From Bidens hawaiensis (lineage: Eukaryota; Streptophyta; Magnoliopsida; Asterales; Asteraceae): DNA of 64,000 bases. Both the position numbers and the translations under genes were made by a program. Shown here piece after piece: positions 1-20,409 of the stretch. Location of the stretch: positions 62,001 through 126,000 of the forward strand of contig JAIQDT010001652.1 in NCBI GenBank assembly GCA_021521415.1, in the 5' to 3' direction. Position 1 is the stretch's first letter, and each line of letters opens with the position of its first letter. The notes under the pieces are model-generated. The model was not told the DNA's origin. It ran no database searches and worked only from the letters and a program-made list of their open reading frames with translations.

Positions 1-955
1 TGAGAATAATAAAAGCCTGCGCGCGAGGGGCGTCTTACAAGCTGTAGCATAATAAAGCCTGCGCGTGAGGCGTCTTACGAGCTCAGAATAATAAAAGCCT
101 GCGCGTGAGGCGACTTACGGGCTGTAAGAATAATAACAGCTTGCGCGCGAGGCGTCTTATGAGCTGTGAGTAATAAAAGCCTGCGCGCGAGGCGACTTAC
201 GGGCTGTAAGAATAGCAACAGCTTGCGCGCGAGACGTCTTATGAGCTGTGTGAATAATAAAAGCCTGCGCGTGAGGCGACTTACGGGCAGTAAGAATAAT
301 AACAGCTTGCGCGCGAGGCGTCTTATGAGCTGTGAATAATAAAAGCCTGCGCGTGAGGCGACTTACGGGCTGTAAGAATAGCACCAGCTTGCGCGCGAGG
401 CGTCTTATGAGCTGTGTGAATAATAAAAGCCTGCGCGTGAGGCGACTTACGGGCTGTAAGAATAATAACAGCTTGCGCGCTAGGCGTCTTATGAGCTGTG
501 TGAATAATAAAAGCCTGCGCGTGAGGCGACTTACGGGCTGTAAGAATAATAACAGCTTGCGCGCGAGGCGTCTTATGAGCTGTGAATAATAAAAGCCTGC
601 GCGTGAGGCGACTTACGGGCTGTAAGAATAATAACAGCTTGCGCGCTAGGCGTCTTATGAGCTGTGTGAATAATAAAAGCCTGCGCGTGAGGCGACTTAC
701 GGGCTGTAAGAATAATAACAGCTTGCGCGCGAGGCGTCTTATGAGCTGTGAATAATAAAAGCATGCGCGTGAGGCGACTTACGGGCTGTAAGAATAACAA
801 CAGCTTGCGCGCGAGGCGTCTTATGAGCTGTGTGAATAATAAAAGCCTGCGCGTGAGGCGACTTACGGGCTGTAAGAATAATAACAGCTTGCGCGCGAGG
901 CGTCTTATGAGCTGTGAATAATAAAAGCCTGCGCGTGAGGCGACTTACGGGCTAC
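1..955. repeat. Minisatellite of ~42-bp units in ~83-bp dimers
   Basis: GC-rich tandem array that continues past the left edge of the window. Two alternating unit types are visible. One contains GCCTGCGCGTGAGGCGACTT and ends ACGGGCTGTAAG; the other contains GCTTGCGCGCGAGGCGTCTT and ends ATGAGCTGTG, with or without an extra TG. They alternate regularly, so the higher-order period is about 82-84 bp. The first three units are more degenerate. Arg/Ala-rich open frames run through it on both strands only because the repeat lacks stops in those phases; I do not regard them as genes. Confidence 0.9.
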
Positions 956-1061
956 TTTATGTCACGCGCCACGTGCAGATGTTGCGTGCGCGTGTGTATA
1001 GACTGTGACATGTGTGAGCATGTGATGTGTAAGCATGTGTAATATGCGTGAGCATATGGTA

Positions 1062-1450
1062 TGAGGATTCCCAACCCCTAAGTTTGGCGCGTAGCCATAT
1101 GGGATATTATGAGGATTCCCAACCTTGGCGCGTAGCCATATGGGATATTATGAGGATTCCCAACCTTGAAGTTTGGCGCGTAGCCATATGGGATATTAGG
1201 AGGATTCCCAACCTTGGCGCGTAGCCATATGGGATATTAGGAGGATTCCCAACCTTGCATTTTGGCGCGTAGCCATATGGGATATTAGGAGGATTCCCAA
1301 CCTTGCAGTTTGGCGCGTAGCCATATGGGATATTAGGAGGATTCCCAACCTTGGCGCGTAGCCATATGGGATATTAGGATTCCCAACCTTGAAGTTTGGC
1401 GCGTAGCCATATGGGATATTAGGAGGATTCCCAACCTTGGCGCGTAGCCT
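1062..1450. repeat. Second minisatellite, 41-50 bp units
   Basis: About nine tandem copies of a unit containing GGATTCCCAACCTT, then GGCGCGTAGCCATATGGGAT and ATTAGGA. Length varies because some copies carry 8-10 extra bases (such as GCAGTTT or GAAGTTT) between CCTT and GGCGCG. The sequence is unrelated to the first array, from which it is separated by about 100 bp of GTGTG-rich spacer. Open frames on the minus strand here are by-products of the repeat. Confidence 0.88.
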
Positions 1451-1962
1451 GATGCGCGCATGCACGGCGATAGAGTGGTGACTCGCGAGTGCGCGTGCAT
1501 GGCGGAGGTCTCTTGCGCAAAACCCAGATGGTGGTTTCCGCGGCGGCACATGCACGGCTGCGGAGTGAGAACCCACGGGAATGCGTACATGGCGGCGGAA
1601 GTCTGGTAATTTCTGGATCTGCAATTTAAGAGTCAGATCTGCAACTTTAGACCTAAAATCCAGGTCTGTAATCTAGACCTAGATCTGTAAATCAGATTTG
1701 GACAGATCTGAAGCCCGGAATAGATTTAAAACCATCACAGATTCGGAGATCTGATCATTCGAATCACGGATTTTCCTTCTTGCCCAGATCTGGAAATCTC
1801 TTTTTAGATCTATGGATCTTTTTGAGCTTTAATATAAGCCTCTTTTTAGATCTTTGAAGCCTTTTTCTGTAAACTTCCAGATCTGTGTTTTTCTTGGGAG
1901 AGATCTGACAGCCGAGATGAAGATCGAAGGGCAGTTCGTTGCCGTCCCACGGATGGCGCCAA
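1451..1962 (-). mobile_element. Internal start of a minus-strand LTR retrotransposon (primer-site-like sequence and leader)
   Basis: Read on the minus strand, directly downstream of the LTR at 1963-2391, comes TTGGCGCCATCCGTGGGAC (1944-1962). This resembles the primer-binding and leader sequence of many plant LTR retrotransposons (TGGCGCCGTCTGTGGGA type). After it the sequence is rich in AGATCTG words, and no gag or pol domain is recognisable. The two minisatellites lie further along in the same direction, so they may sit in the element's untranslated internal region. The second LTR is not in the window. Confidence 0.5.
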
Positions 1963-2391
1963 TGTCGAATCATGAAATGAATCTTACCTGATCCATGACG
2001 ATGTTTCCACGGATTTTGAGATGAACGAACCACGTCTTGATCTTCTTCCTCTGCGGCTGCGCCTGTGATCTCTCCATGTTGAGACCTGCAATGGTTTCGG
2101 GGGTGTGGAGGTGACTGCTAAGATATCCTGAGGATTTCTTGTTTACAGACACAAAAAGTGGTAGTGGCTCTTATTGAGCATGACCCATGATAAGGAGGTG
2201 GAGACCTCCTTATATAGAGTCTCATGACCACCATCATGGTACCCTAATGGGCCTAGCCCAGTTAGGGTTACCTCCACAAAACCCCCTCGGCCCAATAACA
2301 TTGTATTAGTCCATGTAATGAAATAAGCCAAACATAATAGATTTAGGGTCGTAGAACCGGGTTTTAGTACCATACCCCTACATACCCATCA
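1963..2391 (-). mobile_element. Putative LTR of the same retrotransposon
   Basis: On the minus strand this block begins TGATGGGTATG and ends TTCGACA, directly before the primer-site-like sequence. That gives the usual TG...CA ends and a length of 429 bp. A TATA-like box lies inside in the matching direction. I could not find the partner LTR or a target duplication, so the outer boundary near 2391 is uncertain. Confidence 0.45.
2210..2216 (-). promoter_or_regulatory. TATA box of the LTR
   Basis: Minus strand reads CTCTATATAAGGAGG. It lies about 175 bases inside the putative 5' LTR end and points toward the primer-binding site, as expected for the LTR promoter. Confidence 0.4.
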
Positions 2392-3141
2392 TAGATTTAC
2401 ACTTACTTTTCACCTTATTTCGCGCATATACATGAGTATGAGCAGTGGGGAATTAAACAAATCTTAGTTATAAATGAATCGAGTGATATCAGACGTAAAT
2501 CTATGATGATTGTGTAAGTCGTGTTTCTTTCGACAATGCAAATGAAAGTTAGAAGTGGCACAGATCAGAAGTTAGAAGTAGCACAGATCAGTTAGATTAT
2601 TATCAGTCATTAAGTTATAATTTTGATTTCCTCTATATTTTATTTGTGTACATTTAAAAAATTACGAGTGTGTAGAAACAGAAATTTCTCTATACCAACA
2701 ATCAAATTATTCACACTCTGCATGTCTTAACGGTGAACATTGGATTAGTTTATGTTTTTATATTCATATACATGCTAGTATTTTCTGTACTTTATGAGAA
2801 TTGTTGTCTCCTTTAATAACTATATATGCTTATATTTGTAAGCATTTTGTTTATTACGTACTTAGCTCCACACGGACTAGCCAGAGAATAAACAATTAAA
2901 CATCAGATTTTCTAAAAGCATGTAGGAAAAAGGTATGGTGTGTTCTATTAATGAGGATTGAGGATAATTATATTTATTCTTATGAAAAGAACGTTTTGTC
3001 TATATCATGTTATTTTATATAGGTTAAATGAAATATTACTTATAATTAAACAAGCTAAAATGATATAATTTAGCTAATCAAGATAAAGCCATTTTCTTGA
3101 AAAGTTAGATTATTGTTTTGTTGATATAGTTTTTAAAATAC

Positions 3142-3183
<42 letters not shown>

Positions 3184-3911
3184 TCCATATTTATATAATT
3201 AAAAACTATATTGTAGTTATCTCACAATATTCACTATTTGTGAAATAAACCAATTAGTTTTACACTATGTGTCCAAAGCATTTCTATTTTCAACTTAGGT
3301 AGTTATTGTTTAATTATTTTCAAGTTCCATTTCAATATCTAGTAAATTCTTAGTTACATTTACATGTTAAATTTTTTACTATATTATTTTTATAATTAAT
3401 AATTCACATACTTACTTTTGAAAATGTTATGAATCTCTTAAGTTCCAAATATACCGTCACTACCTGCCTATCTATATCTACACTTCGGTATATATTTCAT
3501 TCGAAATTTTGGTATACGTTTCGTTCAAAACTGGTACTAGTTAAATTTAATATATATTTTACCTTTTTATCATAACATAAGGTTACTTTAAATTTCGAAT
3601 ACAAAAATGTTTCTACGAACGCTCCGATATAAATTTTATTTAGTATCATGCTCACACAATGCGCGGCCAAAACACATGGCTCAAATATACTATATTTGCA
3701 TGTTTTTGTCACAAAACCTTAATTTTGAGTAATTATGTAATAACATCAACTCTATGATGTTATTACATAATTACTCTACTGGTATATATAATTACTTCAT
3801 TTGATTCTCATGTTTAATACATTAATTTCATTTATACGTTAACCTTACGGTAAAATTAATTACAATAAATTAACTCTAACTAATATATTTTATCTTATAT
3901 GATACTCTAAG
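2392..3911. other. AT-rich spacer upstream of the visible phototropin exons; (TA)n tract
   Basis: No coding exon is visible. A (TA)n run lies near 3143-3178. A 20-base palindrome-like pair (TAACATCAACTCTATGATGTTA) lies near 3740-3765. The N-terminal exon expected before LOV1 of a phototropin is not found here; sequence immediately before 3912 is ordinary intron-like AT-rich DNA ending in an AG acceptor. Confidence 0.6.
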
Positions 3912-13320
<9,409 letters not shown>

Positions 13321-16300
13321 GATTTATGGAAGTGTTTGTGTGTGCCTTTTGCTTAAGTTTGTGAGTTTTATTTTCATGATAATTTGGATTTTAAATAATT
13401 TCTAGCTTAATTAATGGTCGAATCAAATCAACATTATATGTACTGTAATATTTATTATTTTTCTGGTTTGTATCAGATTATTATTTTGTTACGTGTTCCG
13501 TTTATTTATTATGTAACACTCGTCTTTGCCTGTAAATATGTCACATTATTATTATGTCATTATGCCCGGGTCTAGATGCTTCAAAGATGTAGTTTAGGAT
13601 AGTTATGATTAGCACCAAAAACCGTCATGACAGTTGCGGCGTTCGAAGGGTGTCTAGAACATTCAATTGATCAGTATATATTTCACACGTTTGTGTGCAA
13701 ACTCACCTTTTGTGTTACATTACAGTCATGAAATTTATGAATTGAATTTGAATGTACTTAGGAATTATAAATGACCTATAACTACAGGAGTCAGTAGGTT
13801 CTTACTTCTTAGCATATTGGAATTTTATCAATACAAAGTTGTTGAGCCCAGCCCATCAGCCCAACAGAAAACCAGCAACCTAACATAAAATTGGGTTTGA
13901 CGGTTTGACCTGACCAGTGACCCCTACTGCTAACACGACTTAAAAACCCGACAACATCCGGACCAACCCATCACCATATGCTCCGGCCCTCAAGTCTCCA
14001 CAAAACTAGTCTCGATCCTAACCTGGTTTGAGTCAGGCCGGTCCAGGTTTGACCTCATCTCTACTCAAAATTGCAATATAAAAATATCTTAGTTTAAAAT
14101 ACGATATATAAACAGGATCAGTTTAACAGTTTTCATTTTAATTGTGAATTGTACAAAATTTTTAGGATGCGCCGATTAAATTACAAGTGTTTTTCATTGT
14201 TATAATGGTTTACTGGTATCATTAATTACAATTCATGTGTCGTATGTAAAGTTATATGTATCGTTGTAATTAGTTTAAAAATTGTTATAATTGGACTCTT
14301 CAGACATACCATTGTAACAAATTAGACATACCATTATAGGTGTATTAACATCAAGGCATAATGTCTTTGTTACATATAAGAATACTTAACCCAAAATAAA
14401 TATAAGAATATGTTATTTTATAGTATTTTTAATAAATAATAAAGTGTATAAGACTTAACATTTTTAAAATAATATAAAACTAACATTTTTTAAATTGTTT
14501 TTCCAATTAAAAAAAAATCGATTCAAAATTTCGAATAATGGAAACTAATTAATTAAAAGACAAGATAATGGACGTAATTAAGGTGCATTGTTATTTTCAT
14601 TAAATTTTTATCTGTCACCCTTCAATAATGTCATATAATTGTCTGTCTTAACTCCTATTCATAATCACTTAATCATAAATATTCATCATCAATATATCAT
14701 AATGTTACATGACAAATTGTTTGAACCCCGTTCAAATCTTGATTCTCTTATGAAAATTTCCAGTTAAAATGTTGATTCTCTTATGCAAATTTCCAGTGAA
14801 CCTTTGACACCATAGAGGCATAGATTGGTTCTCAGCATGCCAAATTATAAACATTTACTAAATATATAAATGGTATGACATGAACATCAAACTTGCTACT
14901 ATGGGTTCGCATCTATAATTTTTATGGGTTCACTAAATTTTTTTATATGTTGGTTCTACACTTCTAAGAAGCAAGTACGTAAGTTTTTTTAAAATCAATA
15001 TGTATACATAGCCTAATAGATTGTGTGGGTCCCCTCCCCCTCTTACACATGCGTGTGTTTGTGTCATTAATGTTGATTGCTTACCATCCTATTTATATCA
15101 CTCGTTTCCTGAATTAAACAATATGATTTTAATTTTGTTATTCAATATGTTGATGATAAGAACAGCAATAATTTGGTTGGCATATTTAAGTTAGCTCTTC
15201 AGACTTAAGAAAATGTTATACTTGAGCATCAATTTTATGTTTGTATAGGATCATAAAATCATATCAAGCATTTGCATAGTGGCAAATAGGGGGTGTAAAC
15301 GAGCTAAACCCGAGCTCGACTAGGCTCGAGTTAACTCAGCTTGTTTCTTCTAACAAGAACTCAAGCTCGAGTTCATGTTGTTTTGAGCTCCTTTTCTAAA
15401 TATCGAGCTCGGGCAATGAGTAAGTTATTCAAGCTAAGGCTCTTGACTAGAAAAACAAATGTCCATCCGTTTTGAGGACCATCATTTTACACTTACAAAC
15501 TATTGCTAACCATAGTTGTAATGTCTCAAAATTAGGAACCGAATTTGCGATATGGACTTAAAATCTATGAAATTAACTCTAGATATTAAAAGAAGTTTAG
15601 GATTTTTCTTTTTTATACAAGTTTAGGGATTTTAGCTTTTACTATTTAGAAAAGTGTAGTTGAAAAACAGAAAGTATATTAGTTCTTAACTACAGAGTTT
15701 GGTATAACACCATCTTCTTTCTCGGTTTAATTAACCGCTTAGCCCTTTCAGTCTTTCATGTGTGACCCATTAGGATTAACCCTTCATATATTTCTATTGT
15801 CTGATGTCCATAGTATCAAAAAGATTGGACAATGTGAAGTTTAAAAGTATGTGGGTCTAGAAATGTACAGGGGCTGGAGGGCATGAAACATAGGCAAGTC
15901 AGGCAACTCCTGCCATCTCTAAAAATAATGGATAGTTTTTTCTGTGAGAGAACCGGTAATAAATATGGATAGCTAACAAGTATGCAACTTTTTATTGTTC
16001 ACCAATAAATCCAATAATGCCCCTCATGGATTCTTTCAGTATCGTTTCGATATAAGATTATGAGTTTTTGGTAAAGGTAAATGAAATATTCAAAGGAATA
16101 GAATATTTCTATATGAGAGAATGGAATTGATAAAATAATGAAATGTATCGTTATCACTATTTAATTAACCATTGAGAATGACAAATCATTACCATATTAA
16201 GTTTGGTAAGCACGAAAAAACACATGAATAAAATACAAATGACAAAAACAACGTTGCCTCAAAATAAAGAAAATTACCAAATTTAAAAATGGTAATGGCG

Positions 16301-16567
16301 ACAGTTGTGATAGTCAGGCGGTGGCGATGGCGAAGGTGGTGGCGATGGTGCCAGTCGTCAAGTGGTGGCGGCGGTGGCGGCAGTGACAGTGATGGTACGT
16401 GATGGCGGCGGCAACGATGGTGGGGACAAAGGTGGTGGTTGGTAGGTGGTGTTGTCGAGACACTAGAGTGAAAGAAGGAATGAAGTTGAAAAAACTAAGG
16501 AGTGCATATTAGTGGTTTTGATGTGTTTAGAAGGAATGAGATTCCGTTTGGTATCATTGATTGCATT
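13321..16567. other. Intergenic, transposon remnants; GGT/GGC repeat
   Basis: No gene seen. Up to about 13560 it is probably the 3' UTR of the phototropin gene. Near 15290-15450 lies a fragment beginning GGGGTGTAAACGAGCTAAAC and rich in GAGCTCG, the same hAT-type family as pieces at 44380-44750, 47275-47640 and 62836 onward. Around 16290-16450 there is an imperfect triplet tract of GGTGGCGGCGG type. The rest is AT-rich. Confidence 0.55.
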
Positions 16568-17267
16568 TAGGATTGTTCAAAGGGTATGGCCCTACCCTTT
16601 TACTTAATACTCTACCCAGACCCTTTACCCTTTTAGGAAGAAATGTGGACCCGATACCCTACCCTCTAAACAATAAAAGGATTGGGTATAAATAAGGGTC
16701 TCAAGGGTCTAACTCTTTACCCTTTAAAGCAGTAATTGCAACTCCGTTTATGTATTTACTAGTTGCATGCCTCATATTGTCTTTAATATATGAATCCTAG
16801 AACAATTATATTTTCAGTTAATAACACAGTAAACTCTAACTTCGAAAGTTTATCAACCATTTGAACCGATGCAAATAATATCCACATTCACAAATTACAT
16901 ATAGAGAACAATTCAGTGATTTTCATACATGTGTGTGTGTATATATATATATATATGTTTTCAATCAAAAGTATGGTCTTTTATTTTTATTTTTCTTAGT
17001 AGTTGGGAAATTCATGATGAATCATATATAAAATACAAACCTCTCCTATATTTCAAATTAATCGCGAATTTGATGTATATATATCTAGAAACTAGTAAAC
17101 GGGTCAAGGGTTTGAATAAGGGTCGGACCCTTGAAACTCTTTTACCCTTTAAGGTGAAATTTAAATACCCTTTACCCGACCCATATTATATGTTCGGGTC
17201 TAATTAAGGGTTTTACGAGTCAGGTAAAAGGGTTTCAAGGGTATGACCCTTATCTTGCTCACCCCTA
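16568..17267. mobile_element. Non-autonomous hAT element
   Basis: 700 bp with perfect 8-bp target duplications ATTGCATT (16560-16567 and 17268-17275). Ends are TAGGATTGTTCAAAGGGTA on the left and, inverted, TAGGGGTGAGCAAGATAAGG on the right. This is the TAGGGGTG...CAA terminus typical of many plant hAT elements. The inside is rich in ACCCTTT and GGGTCT words close to both ends. No transposase is present. The small open frame at 16929-17207 looks fortuitous. Confidence 0.88.
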
Positions 17268-17275
17268 ATTGCATT

Positions 17276-18170
17276 ACATTGACCAATCAAACACCTTTTT
17301 ATGTCCATTTCCTCATAATAGTCCATTCCACCAGTCATATGAAACGTTACCTATGTGCAGTGGTTTATTATAGAAAAGCATGTTAAAGTGTCACACTGTC
17401 ATATAGACGGTGAGACTTCAACTTAATATCCTTTTAACTTTAATGTATTTATTGTAGTGATTTTAACTTAGTTTAATCAACTAAACAAAACAAAGAAAGG
17501 TCATCATTTATAGTTTTAACTTGCGTCCTTAGTCATTTGTGTTTAAATAGTCACTTTAACAATAAAGAGAGGAGACCATATCAACAGTTTTGCTAGAGTT
17601 TTATTAGTTTTATTCAGTTTTGTGAAATCGATCGGTTCATTTGTGCAAATCTATTACTACGCAACTAAAAACTGCTTGTAATTGTCACTTCGTCGTTTAT
17701 ACTTTTCTGCATTATTGTTTTTCATTTTAGTTTTTCTTTAAATGATAAATTTTTAAACTCATAAATTTCACGTTTACCTTACACTTGCAAGAATTTGAAC
17801 CTATGGACGTTTTAAAATAGTTGTGTAGTGTTGTACAAGATGCAAAATAAGAAGTGTATAACTATCACCCCATAATCTATCGCGTTCTCAAGTTAAAAAA
17901 ATGAAAATAAAAATGGAAATTTTATGTGTTAAAAATCACTTCATTCCATTTTTTTTTTCAATCCATTTTTTTTTTCAATTTGAAAGGATTCAGAACAAAG
18001 GAAATAAGCATATATTTTCTTTATTTTCTCTTAGTTTCTCTCTATTCTTTCTTTTAAAGAATTTGTGAAACATAATGTTTTCTAAAATCCTTCCTACTTA
18101 AGGAAATAAACATAAATTTTCCTTCAAATTCTCTCGCTTTCTCTCTATTTCTTTCATATAAAAAAAGTTG
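17276..18170. other. AT-rich spacer, no gene seen
   Basis: No coding exon or clear repeat except a local near-duplication. The text around 17985-18075 (GGAAATAAGCATATATTTTC, TTCTCTCTATT, CATAATGTTTTC) recurs in altered form at 18100-18165 and is resumed at 18497 after the SINE-like unit. Confidence 0.5.
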
Positions 18171-18171
18171 A

Positions 18172-18496
18172 ATGTGGCTTAATAGTAGAGCACTCACTTT
18201 ACTAGTGAGAGGTAGGGGGTTCAAACCTCACTATCACTAATTTATATGGGAGAATATGAGGGATGACCCTGGCTTGCCAGGGTTCGAGTCCTGATCTCAC
18301 CCGGTTTTACCGGCTTCTCACTGTCGTGCCGTTTGGCGGGCGAGGGGGTCGGGTTTTATCCGGGGAATCCGTCAATAGGTGGACCGCTAGGGGCTCCGTC
18401 CGTCCGGACTCGTGGCCGGCTCAGGCTACCTTTAGCCATTGGGGGCCGCATACAGAGTACCCGGCGTTACTTAGTTGGTCGTTCCAAAAAAAAATA
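18172..18496 (+). mobile_element. tRNA-derived SINE-like element
   Basis: The left part has a polymerase III promoter pattern: an A-box-like TGGCTTAATAGTAGAGC and a B box GGTTCAAACCTC about 45 bases later. A second B-box-like GGTTCGAGTCC occurs near 18282. A GC-rich body follows (about 18300-18480), and the unit ends in an A-rich tail after GTTCC. The body differs sharply in base composition from its surroundings. A clear target duplication was not found, so the right end and family are uncertain. Confidence 0.5.
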
Positions 18497-18499
18497 TAA

Positions 18500-19367
18500 T
18501 GTTTTCAAAAATCCTTCGGGCTTCTTTCTTTTTCCTCAATAAATGAAACTCGAAAACAACGGGTGTATTTGAAATTAGTTGTATTTATTTTTGGATGCTA
18601 AAAGAATTATTGTTTTCAACCATCAAATTCAACACATACCTCATGTCATTAGCTTTGGGAAGTGCACCAGAAGTTGTATATTAAACGTGTGAGAATAATT
18701 TTTCCGTAGAAGGAATTTACCATGCACGGACAAACACGTACCTTAAATCTAACTAGGTTATTACCCGACGTGTTGCTTCGGGGCGTGCTGGGCAGTTATG
18801 TGTTGGTTATACCCGGGCGTCGTTTCCGTAAGTTGACGCGAAATCGGTTGGTATCGGCAACGTTTTTTACGGTATCAAAACTGAAGCAAAAAAATAATTC
18901 CTCAAACTAACGTATTTAAAACAAATTAAAAAACAAACACCACACCATCTTACTTTTTCATTCTTGATTTAGCATGAAGTTTATAAATAAATACAAAAAT
19001 CTATTTCTATTTTAAAAAAATGGCTTCAAGATGGCTCGAACTCGAGACTTACAAGTTGCAACGGTAAAAAACAATACCACCACAGCAACTTCCTTTTTTT
19101 TTTAATTCAAATGAACAATTACAAAAAAATGGGGCTCAAAGAGATTCGAACCCGAGACATACCACGTGTCCACTTGCAACTACAACACAACAAAACCACC
19201 GCACCAACTTCTAATTTGGTTGCCTTAGTTTCAAATGATTAAATAACAAAACATTTGTTGAAATATTAAAAAAAAAATTAACTTAGTCGCTGCCATGTGG
19301 CAGCCACTGATTGGACCCCCTAAAATCTACTGTAGCTAAGGGTTTTCATTTATATATAATATAATGA
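18500..19367. other. Spacer with two tandem tRNA-like fragments
   Basis: No gene. Two related units near 19020-19095 and 19128-19215 share GGCTC..AGAT.CGAAC.CGAGAC, then TTGCAAC and an ACCACCGCA(C/G)CAACTT-like end. On the minus strand they carry GTTCGA-type B-box-like text, so they may be eroded SINE pieces. A more GC-rich stretch lies near 18725-18870. Confidence 0.45.
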
Positions 19368-19900
19368 GGGAAAATTCCCATAATATCCATTTTAAATAAT
19401 GGTTTTCCAAATTTATCCATCATTTATAAAGAGTTTCCAAAATGTCCGTCACTAAAAAAGCAGGAGGACTTTTAATCTATTTGGCCGACCTGACCGACCC
19501 ATCCAGGTCCGAAGATTTGGCGTCGGAAAAAATCGAGCACCAAAAAATCCCGAACCCATAGGTAAAAAAATGTCTAGCTCCGACAATGGGTGTAGTGTGA
19601 CAATATGTTATGTTGGTGAACTTATTTAAAACATATAACGGATTCTTGTGTACTTATAAATAATAAAGGAGGAAACAAAAGATGTTTTTATTTTTATTTT
19701 TGTAAAATTTACGCATAAAAGCTTTTGGAGAACCCGTGGCCACATCTTGTTTTTCTTTTCAATAATCTCATCATGGGAATTGTAACACCCTAAGCAAATC
19801 CCACATAGGCCGTGGACAGGAGAGATCCTTGGTTCATAAGTAAATGCACTGCCACTCTTAAATCACCAACGCGTTTTGGCCTTAATGGTAGTGGACGAGA

Positions 19901-19968
19901 GGAGAGCTCCACAGTTAAGCGTGCTCAGGTGGGAGTAGTAGCAGGATGGGTGACCTCCTGGGAAGTCT
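19901..19968 (+). promoter_or_regulatory. 5S rRNA-like internal promoter in Cassandra LTR1
   Basis: Close match to the 3' half of plant 5S rRNA: CTCC(A/G)CAGTTAAGCGTGCT, then GAGTAGTA and GGATGGGTGACCTCCTGGGA. These contain the A-box, intermediate and C-box regions of the polymerase III internal promoter. The 5' half of 5S is not conserved, so this is not a 5S gene. A second copy lies in LTR2 at about 20341-20409. Confidence 0.88.
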
Positions 19969-20340
19969 CCACTTGAGCAACCAAAAACAAATCCGTGAGC
20001 TCTTCGTGGGCAAAGCGGACAATATTGGTGGTGCGAGGGGCCGGATGTTACAAGTGGTATCAGAGCCACTTGTGCCGTTCGGGATGGTGGGGCAAACCTC
20101 AACAGAGAAGGTAAGTCCCCGGGGGTGTCGCGAGGTACACCTTAGGCAAATCCCACATCCTGGATTGGATGGTGGGGCAAACCTCATCGAGGACGATGAG
20201 TCCAAAAGGGGGGGGGGTGTTTGTAACACTCTAGGCAAATCCAACATCAGCCGTGGACAGGAGAGATCCTTGGTTCATAAGTAAATGCCCTGCCTCTTAA
20301 ATCACCAACACGTTTTGGGCTTAATGGTAGTGGACGAGAG

Positions 20341-20409
20341 GAGAGCTCCACAGTTAAGCGTGCTCAGGTGGGAGTAGTAGCAGAATGGGTGACCTCCGGG
20401 GAAGTCTCC
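20341..20409 (+). promoter_or_regulatory. 5S rRNA-like internal promoter in Cassandra LTR2
   Basis: Same 5S-derived core as in LTR1, with small differences (AGAATGGGTGACCTCCGGGG where LTR1 has AGGATGGGTGACCTCCTGGG). The two LTRs have therefore diverged since insertion. Confidence 0.8.

Noticed and set aside
157..800. Arg/Ala-rich open frames on both strands of the first minisatellite
   Set aside because: They follow directly from a stop-free repeat unit, have no start context or partner exons, and exist on both strands.
1..955. CRISPR-like array
   Set aside because: Units are directly tandem with no unique spacers, and the DNA is plant nuclear sequence.
19901..20409. 5S rRNA genes
   Set aside because: Only the 3' half of 5S is present, inside two LTRs bounded by a GGAAT duplication and next to a Met-tRNA primer site, so they belong to a Cassandra element.
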